A stretch of 64,000 nt of DNA from Anaerovibrio sp. JC8 (GTDB lineage Bacteria > Bacillota > Negativicutes > Selenomonadales > Selenomonadaceae). Numbering within the stretch: position 1 is the stretch's first letter; each line of letters starts with the position of its first letter. The notes under the pieces were generated by a model, which had not been told where the DNA came from, made no database searches, and worked only from the letters and a program-made list of their open reading frames with translations. Both the position numbers and the translations under genes were made by a program. Location: assembly GCF_002100115.1 (NCBI RefSeq), contig NZ_ANBM01000005.1, forward strand, positions 1 to 64,000, read 5' to 3'. Shown here one piece after another: positions 1 through 8,357 of this stretch.

Positions 1-21
1 TACCCGCTGGGACAATTTTTA

Positions 22-1482
22 TTATTTATTCTTTAAAAGAAAGAGTATTTCCGTTTTTTCACCAAATAGTACTTGATTACCAGAAGCATGAATAGAAAAA
101 TGCATTTCCTGCCTTCGCCTTTCCTTATATAAAACAGGTAATTTGAAATCACTTAATGGTACAACAAACACATCACTCTCTCCCGGTGAAAGGGTTTTAC
201 CGAAATAATCCCTTGATTCTCCCCCAACGCCATCACTGGTCCAAACGCTGAGATAGGGATCTTCCCAAGTTTTATTACTTTTATTTTCCACAGTAACCCG
301 TACTTTCCAACCAGCAGGATAGTTTTCTGACCAGTTTTTCCATAGATCAGGCGGAAAATCATATGTTGTTCCCCAATTATTTATTGGAATGTCAAAGTTA
401 TCTGTCCATTCACCCAATCGCTCACCATTCATATAATACTTGGCATAAACAGCATTCCCCGTTTTCTCTTCTACGTTCTGGTTTGTATTGGCTATAGGAG
501 CCTTGGTGGTATCATCCGTGATTTTATGCTCCGGTTGCTGGTTCTCGGCTTTGGTACCCTGCTGGGCCGCAGGTATTTTATCCTTTTTCTCATCCAGAAT
601 AGGTGCTTTAAGCTGCTCTTTCCCTTCTTGGATTATTTCCTCCACCGCCGGTGGAATGACCCTCTCCTGATGTACATGCTGTCGATACGTCCATAATCCA
701 CCCACGACAAGTAATACCGCAAGTATAGCACCAAAAAATTTAAGGACCTTATGCTGATTATGGTAAATCAAGGCATTTTTCAGGTCATTAACGGATTGGT
801 AGCGTTGTTTTACATCCACTGCCACGCATTTATTCAATATGGGTGCTAACCAACCATGATAATTCTCTCCCAGCATTTCCTGAAAGGTAATTCCCAAAGA
901 GTAGATATCACTGCGCTGGTCCGTCTGACCATATCCGTACTGCTCTGGCGGTGCATATCCCTTGGTGCCCAACAAACGGGTATCTTCCTTCTGTTCTTCC
1001 TTTACTGTACGGGCTGCATCAAAATCGATTAGACGCAAAAATTCCTGCCCACCAATATTTTGCACAATAATATTGGACGGCTTTATATCCCGATGAATAA
1101 TACCTTGCTTGTGAAGCAATGCAAGCCCATCACAGAGCTGTAACAACAGCTCCCGGGCAGTGTATTCTGTCAGATATTGTTTGTTTGCCAACAGCTCATC
1201 AAAGGAGTCTCCATTAATAAATTCTTCCACTACAACAGTGGATTGATCATCCTCAGCACAATAAATAATCTCTGGCCATATGGATTTTTCCATATTTTTT
1301 AAGGTTAAATATGGCAAATTGGCCAGCCTTATTTTCTTAATGACTACAAAATTCCCATAGCTATCTGCTGCCAGCCATACCTCGGCTTTATCTGTCCGGT
1401 GAAGCAGGCGCACCTTCTCATACTTACTGGAAATATATTCCTCCGCCAGCTGTACAGCATCCTTATTTTGTTCAGTACCCAT
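22..1482 (-). CDS. Membrane-anchored Ser/Thr protein kinase (PknB/Hanks type) with extracytoplasmic C-terminal domain
   Basis: A 486-residue eukaryotic-type kinase. Catalytic loop HRDIKPSN lies near residue 130, DFD near 153 and the activation segment GTKGYAPPEQ near 172. A single membrane segment follows at about 247-266 (FFGAILAVLLVVGG), then a Lys/Glu/Gln-rich linker and a C-terminal domain of about 140 residues that I do not recognise; by topology it would lie outside the cytoplasmic membrane and could be a ligand-binding part. The start is preceded by AAGGTG at 5-6 nt. The gene is divergent from a small HTH protein gene at 1564, a pairing that suggests a signalling module. Kinase assignment is firm; ligand and substrates are unknown. 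Confidence 0.9.
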   Translation of the reverse strand: MGTEQNKDAVQLAEEYISSKYEKVRLLHRTDKAEVWLAADSYGNFVVIKKIRLANLPYLTLKNMEKSIWPEIIYCAEDDQSTVVVEEFINGDSFDELLANKQYLTEYTARELLLQLCDGLALLHKQGIIHRDIKPSNIIVQNIGGQEFLRLIDFDAARTVKEEQKEDTRLLGTKGYAPPEQYGYGQTDQRSDIYSLGITFQEMLGENYHGWLAPILNKCVAVDVKQRYQSVNDLKNALIYHNQHKVLKFFGAILAVLLVVGGLWTYRQHVHQERVIPPAVEEIIQEGKEQLKAPILDEKKDKIPAAQQGTKAENQQPEHKITDDTTKAPIANTNQNVEEKTGNAVYAKYYMNGERLGEWTDNFDIPINNWGTTYDFPPDLWKNWSENYPAGWKVRVTVENKSNKTWEDPYLSVWTSDGVGGESRDYFGKTLSPGESDVFVVPLSDFKLPVLYKERRRQEMHFSIHASGNQVLFGEKTEILFLLKNK

Positions 1483-1563
1483 GCTTTCACCTTGCTTTCT
1501 ATGCTAAAATGTATTATCATACCGTCATGGTTATTATATAACATCCATTTGACTGGAGGAACT

Positions 1564-1992
1564 ATGAAAAATAAAAATACTGATTGGCTGGAGCATGAAC
1601 TTAGTGACGCTCGCAGTGTAGAAAGCTTTTTATCTGAAAATAAAACCGAACTAAAAAATCAAACCCTGTCAGAGCATTTGGAATGGCTGCTAACGGAAAA
1701 GGGCTTAAATAAGGCTGAGGTTATTGAGAAATCAGGCTTGGACAAGGTATATGCCTATCATATTTTCGCCGGGCGCAAGAAAAGCTCCCGCAACCGGATT
1801 TTATCCCTTGCCCTGGCCATGGAGCTTTCTCCCGATGAAACCCAGCATCTTTTATATTATGCGGGAGTGGAACAGCTATATGTCCGAAACAGCTGGGACA
1901 GCGTGATTTGGTATGCCTTGGAAAATAAAATGTCCGTAGTGGAGGTCAATCTTCTTCTGGATAAATTAGGCGAAGATAAGCTTTTACAATAG
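1564..1992 (+). CDS. Small helix-turn-helix protein next to Ser/Thr kinase
   Basis: A 142-residue protein starting at the ATG that follows GGAGGA (1555-1560); the longer open frame from 1399 lacks a site and overlaps the kinase gene. Residues about 35-90 (LSEHLEWLLTEKGLNKAEV, then YAYHIFAGRKKSSRNR) look like an XRE/lambda-repressor type helix-turn-helix with the recognition helix around HIFAGRKK. The C-terminal half is helical with no motif I can name. Genes of this kind are often seen beside Hanks-type kinases in Firmicutes, so it may be the kinase's substrate or regulator; that is inference from position only. Confidence 0.75.
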   Translation: MKNKNTDWLEHELSDARSVESFLSENKTELKNQTLSEHLEWLLTEKGLNKAEVIEKSGLDKVYAYHIFAGRKKSSRNRILSLALAMELSPDETQHLLYYAGVEQLYVRNSWDSVIWYALENKMSVVEVNLLLDKLGEDKLLQ

Positions 1993-2007
1993 TTAATAAG
2001 AAAAATT

Positions 2008-2029
2008 CCCCGCAGATTTTCCTGCGGGG
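2008..2029. terminator. Bidirectional rho-independent terminator
   Basis: An 8-bp perfect stem CCCCGCAG/CTGCGGGG with a 6-nt loop, A-rich before it and T-rich after it. It lies between the convergent HTH gene (ends 1992) and the helicase gene (ends 2058), so it can serve both strands. Confidence 0.85.
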
Positions 2030-2057
2030 ATAATTTTTTAATTATCTATTTTTTTAG

Positions 2058-4742
2058 TTAACGTACTTCCTCTATATTCTCCCGTGGTATGGAATTGATA
2101 AACCGGCTTGGAATAGTGTTTTTATTCCGCTCCAGGGCTGAGGTGAGGTACAGCTGCTTCTTGGCTCTGGTGATACCCACGTAGAAGAGGCGGGCCTCCT
2201 CATCAAAATAGTTGGCATCAATGGAGAATTTGCTTGGGAAAACGCCCTCCTGCAGGCCGGCGAAGAACACCTGGTCAAATTCCAGCCCCTTGGCCTGATG
2301 GACCGTAATAATAGGAATTTTCGGGTGGGAAGCCAGCATTAAATCAAACTCCGTATTGGAAAGGGATGTCAGATTCAAGAGATTCTTCACGCCATCCAGA
2401 CAGGACAGTGCCTTGTCGTCACGTTCCCGCATAAAACGATAGAGCTGTCTGAGATTCTCCACCTTGCTGTTGGACCGTCCTCCACTGCTATTTCTGGTAT
2501 CCTCCTGCTGATAGCGTGTCAAAATACCAGTTTCCCGAATAATCTTATTCATCAAATCCTGAGGCCGCATATCGTACATATCCCGCTTATACTCATTAAT
2601 CTTTTCCGCAAAGGGAGCAAAGACCTTGGAATATTTGGCAAAGAAACGGCGGCGTTCGTCAATGCCCTCAACGATATTGTTGTTCACCGCATAAATAAGG
2701 ATCTCTCCTGTGGCAGAAATATCATCAAAGGCGTCATGGGTAGATTTATGGCTGACCTTAACAAAATCACCAACAGTAGACAGCTTATGGTTTTCCAGCT
2801 TTGGATAAAAGCGGCGGAAAATATCCAATGTATCATAATGGGCCTGACATTGGAGCCCTTCCATCTTCAAGCGTTTAAGCTGGCTGGCCAAAATGGTCAA
2901 GTCATAGCCCACATTGTGTCCCACAATTACACTGTCCTTGGCAAAATCAAGAAAGGCCTGCAGGCCAGCCTTAGGGTCCACACCTTCCCTTTGCAGCTGC
3001 TCATCGGTAATATGGTGAGTATGCACCGACTGTCCCACAGACTTAGTGGCCTTCAAAAAGAGATTCATTTTATCCAGTACAGCACCAGTCTTATCAATTC
3101 TGATGGCGGCTATCTGGACAATTTCATCCTTGGAAGTATCAAGGCCCGTGGATTCCACATCAAATACCACTACATTGCCCTGCTCCAGCTCCCGCCGCAG
3201 CATTTCAAAGGGTTCATCGTATTTAATGGTAGACGGATGGACCATATCGCTGGGACGGATACCAAGAGCCAAAGCTTCCTCTGATTGGAGCTTGTCAATA
3301 GTTCTGGCACCAATACCCTTGGCATATTCCTTGGCAACCCGACAGATACTGGTGTCATCCCATTCGTTAATCAGCATATTAAATACCGCCAGCACGTCCT
3401 TGATTTCCTGCCGACGGAAGAAATGAAACTCATCCACCAGCATAAATTCCAGAGGAAAATCATCAAATACGCCTTTTTGCAGCATCTGATTTTGCATCCG
3501 GGTTTCCATAATTTTACTGAAGCAGTTGGACAGCTTTTTATTATATACATTTGATCGGGTTAAAATGCATACTCTGGACAAATTGTCCGGCTTCAGCTTC
3601 TGCAGGGTATTATAAATCCAGTCCGCCTCAATGTAGGAATCCCTAAAGGAAGCGTGAACAATCTTATCCCCCGGACTATCGCTCATGGCCAGGGCATCAT
3701 CAGGAAAAAAGTTACTGACCTTGTCCGGAAACCGCTTTTTCAGGTACTCATAGGAGCTGTCCAGCAGAATTCTGGTGGAGCGGTAATTTTTATTGAACAC
3801 AATGAGACGTGGCTGATAATCAGCAAAGAATTTGTCAAAGATCAGATCAGGCTGGGAGCCCCGCCACTCATAAATGGTCTGGAAGAAATCGCCGCACATG
3901 ATGATATTATTCTGGCCGAAAAGTGCTTCCAGCACACTGTATTCAAGGCGGCTGGTGTCCTGCACCTCATCAATGCACCAGAACCTATAGAAGCTGCTCC
4001 ACCGCTCCCTTACTTCAGGATTTTTCAATAAGTCAAAGGCAATATTGATTAAATCACAAAAATCCATGGCATGGGCCATTCTAAGGGCATTGTCATAGGC
4101 ATGCACCAGCTGACCGCCTTTGTTCTGGAACTCCATAATAAGGGCCGAGCAGGCCTTCCAGTTAACCCGGGCGGCATCAGAGAACCGCTGCCCCTTTTCC
4201 ACCAACAATTTATCTATAACCCGCTGATAATCCCCACTGGCATCATCGGTAAAATAGTCATATTCGCCGCGGTATTCTTTCACCAAACCGATTACCTTCT
4301 GTATGGCAGCGGCCCAGCCAGTCTGGGCGGCCATAGCAGTTAATTCAGGGGTATTGCGGATTATTTCCAGACAGTCATCCTCATCGTAGATAATGGAATC
4401 CGCCGCAATACCGATATCCTGCCGCTTTACCTCCTGACGGATTATCTCATAACAAAAGCCGTGGAAGGTTTTTATGGTGACATCATTGGCGGCCTCTCCC
4501 ACTACCTCCATAACCCGATTTTTCATTTCGCTGCAGGCCTTGTTGGTAAAGGTAAGGCAGGCTATTTCATGCCCCTCTGCCCTATTTTCTTCTATTATGT
4601 GAGCTATTCTATAGGCCAAGGTATTGGTTTTTCCCGTACCGGCCGAGGCTATCAGCAAAATATTGCTGTCCAGCTCATTAACCACCTCAAGCTGCTTTTC
4701 ATTCAGTTTTTCCCGTTGTTTTTCAGTTTCCTGTCCTGACAA
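2058..4742 (-). CDS. UvrD/PcrA-like superfamily 1 helicase with inserted DEDDh (DnaQ-like) exonuclease domain
   Basis: 894 residues from a TTG start at 4742, placed 8 nt after GGAGG; the upstream in-frame TTG at 4757 overlaps the Shine-Dalgarno and is rejected. Helicase motifs in order: Walker A ASAGTGKT (about 35), DEVQD (about 260), GDFFQTIYEWRGS (motif III), TVHQAKGLEFD (motif V, about 820) and YVGITRAKKQL (motif VI, about 860). Between motifs IV and V, at about 520-690, sits a complete DEDDh 3'-5' exonuclease: FDVESTGLD, HNVGYDLTIL and HDAFDDISAT supply the acidic residues and histidine. The protein probably unwinds and trims DNA in repair or replication restart. It stands alone between unrelated genes. 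Helicase and exonuclease calls are strong; the pathway is not determined. Confidence 0.9.
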   Translation of the reverse strand: MSGQETEKQREKLNEKQLEVVNELDSNILLIASAGTGKTNTLAYRIAHIIEENRAEGHEIACLTFTNKACSEMKNRVMEVVGEAANDVTIKTFHGFCYEIIRQEVKRQDIGIAADSIIYDEDDCLEIIRNTPELTAMAAQTGWAAAIQKVIGLVKEYRGEYDYFTDDASGDYQRVIDKLLVEKGQRFSDAARVNWKACSALIMEFQNKGGQLVHAYDNALRMAHAMDFCDLINIAFDLLKNPEVRERWSSFYRFWCIDEVQDTSRLEYSVLEALFGQNNIIMCGDFFQTIYEWRGSQPDLIFDKFFADYQPRLIVFNKNYRSTRILLDSSYEYLKKRFPDKVSNFFPDDALAMSDSPGDKIVHASFRDSYIEADWIYNTLQKLKPDNLSRVCILTRSNVYNKKLSNCFSKIMETRMQNQMLQKGVFDDFPLEFMLVDEFHFFRRQEIKDVLAVFNMLINEWDDTSICRVAKEYAKGIGARTIDKLQSEEALALGIRPSDMVHPSTIKYDEPFEMLRRELEQGNVVVFDVESTGLDTSKDEIVQIAAIRIDKTGAVLDKMNLFLKATKSVGQSVHTHHITDEQLQREGVDPKAGLQAFLDFAKDSVIVGHNVGYDLTILASQLKRLKMEGLQCQAHYDTLDIFRRFYPKLENHKLSTVGDFVKVSHKSTHDAFDDISATGEILIYAVNNNIVEGIDERRRFFAKYSKVFAPFAEKINEYKRDMYDMRPQDLMNKIIRETGILTRYQQEDTRNSSGGRSNSKVENLRQLYRFMRERDDKALSCLDGVKNLLNLTSLSNTEFDLMLASHPKIPIITVHQAKGLEFDQVFFAGLQEGVFPSKFSIDANYFDEEARLFYVGITRAKKQLYLTSALERNKNTIPSRFINSIPRENIEEVR

Positions 4743-4833
4743 AGCTGAAACCTCCAAAATTCAAATAAAATCCTTAATTAATATTTAAACATAAAAGCAA
4801 AAGAAAAACAAATGTATGTTTTAAATAAAAATA

Positions 4834-4865
4834 AAAGCGGCTGAAAACTGCTGTTTCAGTCGCTT
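4834..4865 (-). terminator. Terminator of the PepSY-like gene
   Basis: Read on the minus strand, a stem AAGCGACTGAAA pairs with TTCAGCCGCTT and is followed by TTTATTTTTATTT. It lies 20 nt beyond the stop of the gene ending at 4885. Confidence 0.75.
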
Positions 4866-4884
4866 AAAGGATTATGATATTAAA

Positions 4885-5736
4885 TTATCTGCTGCCAAAG
4901 GCCCGGCAATGAAGTACTGTACCGGTTACTGCATCAACATGAACCATGTAATCTACCTTATTAACACTGCATATTACATTATACACTGGGTGAAACTCCA
5001 TCTTTGGAGGAGTAGGCTGGGCATTGGCATCCTGATCCTGCTGAGGAGATGCCGGGAATTGAACCTGCTGAGGCTGAGCCTGCTCTGCTGCCTGATCGTT
5101 AGCTGGTGGCTGTGGAGCTCCTGGGAAATTTTGCATCATGCCCATTCCAGGCCCCATGCCAGGACCTCTGCCATAACCCATGCCGGGACCCCTTCCAGGA
5201 CCAAATTGCGGACCACCCTGCTGGCCATTCATAGCACCGCCCTGTCCGGCATAGTGATGGGGTCCACCGTGATGAGGACCACGATGGTAGCCATTAGGCC
5301 CTCTATAGCTATCATCATTATTGTCATTGTTGTCCTTGTCATGATCCCAATATGGACCATGGTCATTTATATCATGATGAGGGCCACAGCCTCTGCCATT
5401 ATTAGGACCCCAATGACCGCCGAAATGTCCGCCACGGGCCATAAAGTGACCACCAGGACCATCACAGAGCAGAATTTCTCTCCAGGAAACACTGGACTCA
5501 TCTACTCCCATAGCCGCAGCTGCTGCCGCCTTAACCTGCGATTCATCTACTACTTCCACGTTATTTGCAGCTAATCTCGATTCCACGATTTTGCTGTTGG
5601 CCTGGGCTATATTATGGAACCGGTTGATTTCCTGCTGATGACCATACCAGCCGAAACCTCCTACTGCCAGTACACACACTGCCAATGCTGCACCTGCCTT
5701 CTTCATGGTGCCTTTAGAAATAATCTTGCTATCCAT
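4885..5736 (-). CDS. Exported PepSY-like protein with long His/Gly/Pro/Met-rich insert
   Basis: 283 residues from the ATG at 5736, which follows AAGGAGG; the longer frame to 5814 has no site. The N-terminus has a signal-anchor (AGAALAVCVLAVGGFGWYG). A segment around residues 60-90 (ESQVKAAAAAAMGVDESSV) and the C-terminal strand pair VDYMVHVDAVTGTVL together resemble one PepSY domain, here split by about 150 residues of GPGHH, HHGGPHH and GMGPGMGMM repeats. Such His/Met-rich tracts can bind transition metals; that is inference. It is divergent from a two-component system whose sensor carries a similar His/Met/Gly-rich loop, so the three genes probably work together in envelope or metal sensing. 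Confidence 0.7.
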   Translation of the reverse strand: MDSKIISKGTMKKAGAALAVCVLAVGGFGWYGHQQEINRFHNIAQANSKIVESRLAANNVEVVDESQVKAAAAAAMGVDESSVSWREILLCDGPGGHFMARGGHFGGHWGPNNGRGCGPHHDINDHGPYWDHDKDNNDNNDDSYRGPNGYHRGPHHGGPHHYAGQGGAMNGQQGGPQFGPGRGPGMGYGRGPGMGPGMGMMQNFPGAPQPPANDQAAEQAQPQQVQFPASPQQDQDANAQPTPPKMEFHPVYNVICSVNKVDYMVHVDAVTGTVLHCRAFGSR

Positions 5737-5947
5737 AGTAAATTCCTCCTTAGAATTTTTCACGTTTTTGTTTTTCTGTATCCCCATCGGGTACACTTGA
5801 AGTATAAATCCCAAATCTAAACAAAATATAAACTGAACTTTAACATTTTCATAAATACGGATTTTTACTTGTTTAGATTTTTGTTAGAATTAAGGCGTAT
5901 ACTAGTATTGAAATAATATACTATTGAAATATAAAGAAGGTGTTTCC

Positions 5948-7558
5948 ATGCGATTACGTGATATTTCAGTGCGAAAGCGTTTACTTATAACCAATTTTAT
6001 GATGGTGTTTATCCCCTTTTGCGTACTGGTAATTATTGGCAGCAGCCTGATGCTGGGCATGCAGCTGATAAACGGCTCCAACCAGGAAAAGATAAACTCC
6101 ATGTGGCCTGAAAAAGGACCGGCTCCTTCCATACAGTTTGCCATAAGCTCCATAAAGGTAAAGCTGGAGCATGGTAGCGGACCAATGGCTGGTCAGGGTA
6201 TGGGTATGGGAAGGCACCACGGTCGTGGTATGCACAGGGGTATGAATCAGGGGAATCAAGGCAATCAGGAGAATCAGGAGAATCAGGGCGCCGGACCAAA
6301 TATGCCCTTTGACAGCAGCGTGGAAAATGATTTGCACGCCCTTGAACAGCTGGGAATCCAAAGTGTTTTGACAAAGGATGGCACTATAGTCTACGTATCC
6401 CCGGGGGCAGATCCTCAGGATATTGAACAAAAGGTATCCTCCCGCAGTCAGGGAAGCTCCGTTATGCTCTGGGATGATGATATATTTTTATTTAAGCATC
6501 AGTCATCTGATCAACGGATACAAATTTATTCCTACGGCAAGGCACCGATTATTACGCGGGATGCTCCCCCAGTGCCAAACCCACGCCTGTATTGGAGTGA
6601 CATTATTACCGTAATTATTATAGTGGCTATTATAACAATTATACTGCTGGGATTGTATTTTTCCAGATTGCTTTCAAGACAGATTTTGGAGCCTCTCACT
6701 GCTCTCAGAAAAGCCTCAGCGGAAATCCGCCAGGGCAATCTGGATACCCCTATTGATATCCAGACCCAGGACGAATTCGGCGATGCCTGCCGCGATTTTG
6801 AAGCCATGCGTCTGGAACTTAAGGCTGCCCGGGAACAGCAGGAAAAGTACGAGGAAAACCGCAAGGAGCTAATTGCCGGCATTTCCCACGACTTGTCCAC
6901 TCCATTGACCGCCATGAAGGGCTATGCCAGCGGTATTCTTGAGGGTATTGCCAAAACCCCGGAAAAACAGCGTCACTATGTGGAAATGATACTTCAAGGG
7001 GCCACCACCATGGAAAAGCTGGTGGATAGCCTGTTCCTCTTTTCCAAGCTGGATTTGGGCCGCATTCCTTTTAATCTCAATAATGTTCCCCTAAAGGATT
7101 ATTTTACCGATTTTTACAACGAGCAAAAGCCGCTTTTAAAGGAGAAAAATATAAATCTTTCCATGGATATAGACCTGCCTGAGGACAATCATGGGATGGT
7201 CTCCATTGACCGAAATCAGTTCCAGCGGGTGGTGGATAATCTTCTCAGCAATAGCCGCAAATATTGCCTTAATGAATCTGTAGATGTAAATATATCTTTA
7301 AGGCAGGATGGACAAAATCTCCGTATTGCCTTTACAGATAACGGTCCCGGAGTTGCTGCACAGGATCTGCCAAAGCTCTTTGACAGCTTCTACCGCACCG
7401 ACCATGCCCGCAGCAATGTAGCTAAGGGAAGTGGCCTGGGACTGGCCATTACCAAGAAAATCATTCTGGGAATGAAGGGCCAAATCTGGGCCGAAGAAAC
7501 CAGGGGCGGCGGATTAACAATAGTGATATTGCTCCCCCTTGCTGTGGCTGACGTGTAA
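5948..7558 (+). CDS. Two-component sensor histidine kinase
   Basis: 536 residues from ATG 5948, behind GAAGG with 7-nt spacing; the longer frame would need a TTG at 5924. Membrane segments lie at about 17-38 and 220-243 and bracket an extracytoplasmic sensor domain. That domain contains a low-complexity run of Gly, Met, His and Arg (GMGMGRHHGRGMHRGM) and NQGNQEN repeats. A HAMP-like region and coiled coil follow, then HisKA with the phospho-acceptor in AGISHDLSTPL, and HATPase_c boxes (NLLSNSRKY, DNGPGV, GSGLGLAI). It is 21 nt upstream of its response regulator and divergent from the PepSY-like gene. The signal is unknown; metal or envelope stress would suit the sensor composition. Confidence 0.9.
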   Translation: MRLRDISVRKRLLITNFMMVFIPFCVLVIIGSSLMLGMQLINGSNQEKINSMWPEKGPAPSIQFAISSIKVKLEHGSGPMAGQGMGMGRHHGRGMHRGMNQGNQGNQENQENQGAGPNMPFDSSVENDLHALEQLGIQSVLTKDGTIVYVSPGADPQDIEQKVSSRSQGSSVMLWDDDIFLFKHQSSDQRIQIYSYGKAPIITRDAPPVPNPRLYWSDIITVIIIVAIITIILLGLYFSRLLSRQILEPLTALRKASAEIRQGNLDTPIDIQTQDEFGDACRDFEAMRLELKAAREQQEKYEENRKELIAGISHDLSTPLTAMKGYASGILEGIAKTPEKQRHYVEMILQGATTMEKLVDSLFLFSKLDLGRIPFNLNNVPLKDYFTDFYNEQKPLLKEKNINLSMDIDLPEDNHGMVSIDRNQFQRVVDNLLSNSRKYCLNESVDVNISLRQDGQNLRIAFTDNGPGVAAQDLPKLFDSFYRTDHARSNVAKGSGLGLAITKKIILGMKGQIWAEETRGGGLTIVILLPLAVADV

Positions 7559-7579
7559 TTAAACCAAGGAGTGACTTAC

Positions 7580-8281
7580 ATGAAAAAGATTTTAATTATA
7601 GAAGATGACCCAAGTATCGCTGAACTGGAACGGGATTATCTGGAAGCCAGCGATTATCATGTAGATATCGAAGCAGATGGTGCGGCTGGTCTAAAGCGTG
7701 CCCTGGCCGAGGATTTCGATCTGCTGATTTTGGACGTGATGCTGCCGGGACAGGACGGCTTTCAGATTTGCCGGGAGCTCCGCAAGGAAAAGGAGCTGCC
7801 TATTCTGATGGTATCAGCCCGTCATGAGGATATAGATAAAATCCGTGCATTGGGGCTGGGGGCTGATGATTATGTAATAAAGCCCTTCAGCCCAAGCGAG
7901 CTGGTGGCCAGAGTCAAGGCTCATCTGGCCCGCTACCAGCGTCTGACCAAGCTGTCATCGGATACCGCACCAAAAATCCGTACCATTCAAAAGGGTGACC
8001 TGGAAATACAGCCTGATACCCACATGGTATATCACAAGGGCCAGGAAATCACCCTGACCAACAAGGAGTTTGAGCTGCTGCTGTTTCTGGCAGAAAACCC
8101 GGGCATTGTCTTTAGCAAGGACAAGCTCTTTGACCAGATATGGGGCCTTGACGCCATGGGCGACACCGCCACCGTCATGGTCCACATCAACCGCCTCCGT
8201 GAAAAAATCGAGCCCACCCCCTCTGCCCCTATCTATATTGAAACCATCTGGGGTGCCGGCTATAGATTTTGCAACAAATAA
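7580..8281 (+). CDS. OmpR/PhoB-family response regulator
   Basis: 233 residues from the ATG at 7580, which has AAGGAG 9 nt upstream; a GTG at 7571 overlaps that site. The receiver domain shows IIEDDPS (acidic pocket), the phospho-accepting Asp in LLILDVMLPG (about residue 53) and the Lys of VIKPFSP. The C-terminal winged helix (about 135-233) includes LTNKEFELLLFLAENPG and ends in IETIWGAGYRF, typical of the family. It is co-transcribed with the sensor kinase ending at 7558 and is followed by a strong terminator. Confidence 0.93.
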   Translation: MKKILIIEDDPSIAELERDYLEASDYHVDIEADGAAGLKRALAEDFDLLILDVMLPGQDGFQICRELRKEKELPILMVSARHEDIDKIRALGLGADDYVIKPFSPSELVARVKAHLARYQRLTKLSSDTAPKIRTIQKGDLEIQPDTHMVYHKGQEITLTNKEFELLLFLAENPGIVFSKDKLFDQIWGLDAMGDTATVMVHINRLREKIEPTPSAPIYIETIWGAGYRFCNK

Positions 8282-8296
8282 AATATCACGCATACA

Positions 8297-8332
8297 AAAA
8301 GGGTTGTATTCATTTACGAATACAACCCTTTT
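8297..8332 (+). terminator. Terminator of the two-component operon
   Basis: A 15-bp perfect stem (AAAAGGGTTGTATTC with its complement) around a 6-nt loop, ending in TTTT. Because both arms have A/T tails it may also act for the convergent AGCS gene ending at 8358. Confidence 0.85.
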
Positions 8333-8357
8333 AAAATCTAAATTATTATTTTACTAA

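Noticed and set aside
1399-1563. N-terminal extension of the HTH protein
   Set aside because: The extension overlaps the divergent kinase gene and lacks a ribosome site, while ATG 1564 has GGAGGA at the right distance.
5100-5480. Tandem repeat or CRISPR-like pattern in the Gly/His/Met-rich coding region
   Set aside because: The repeats are irregular codon-level low complexity inside a gene, with no constant spacer length.
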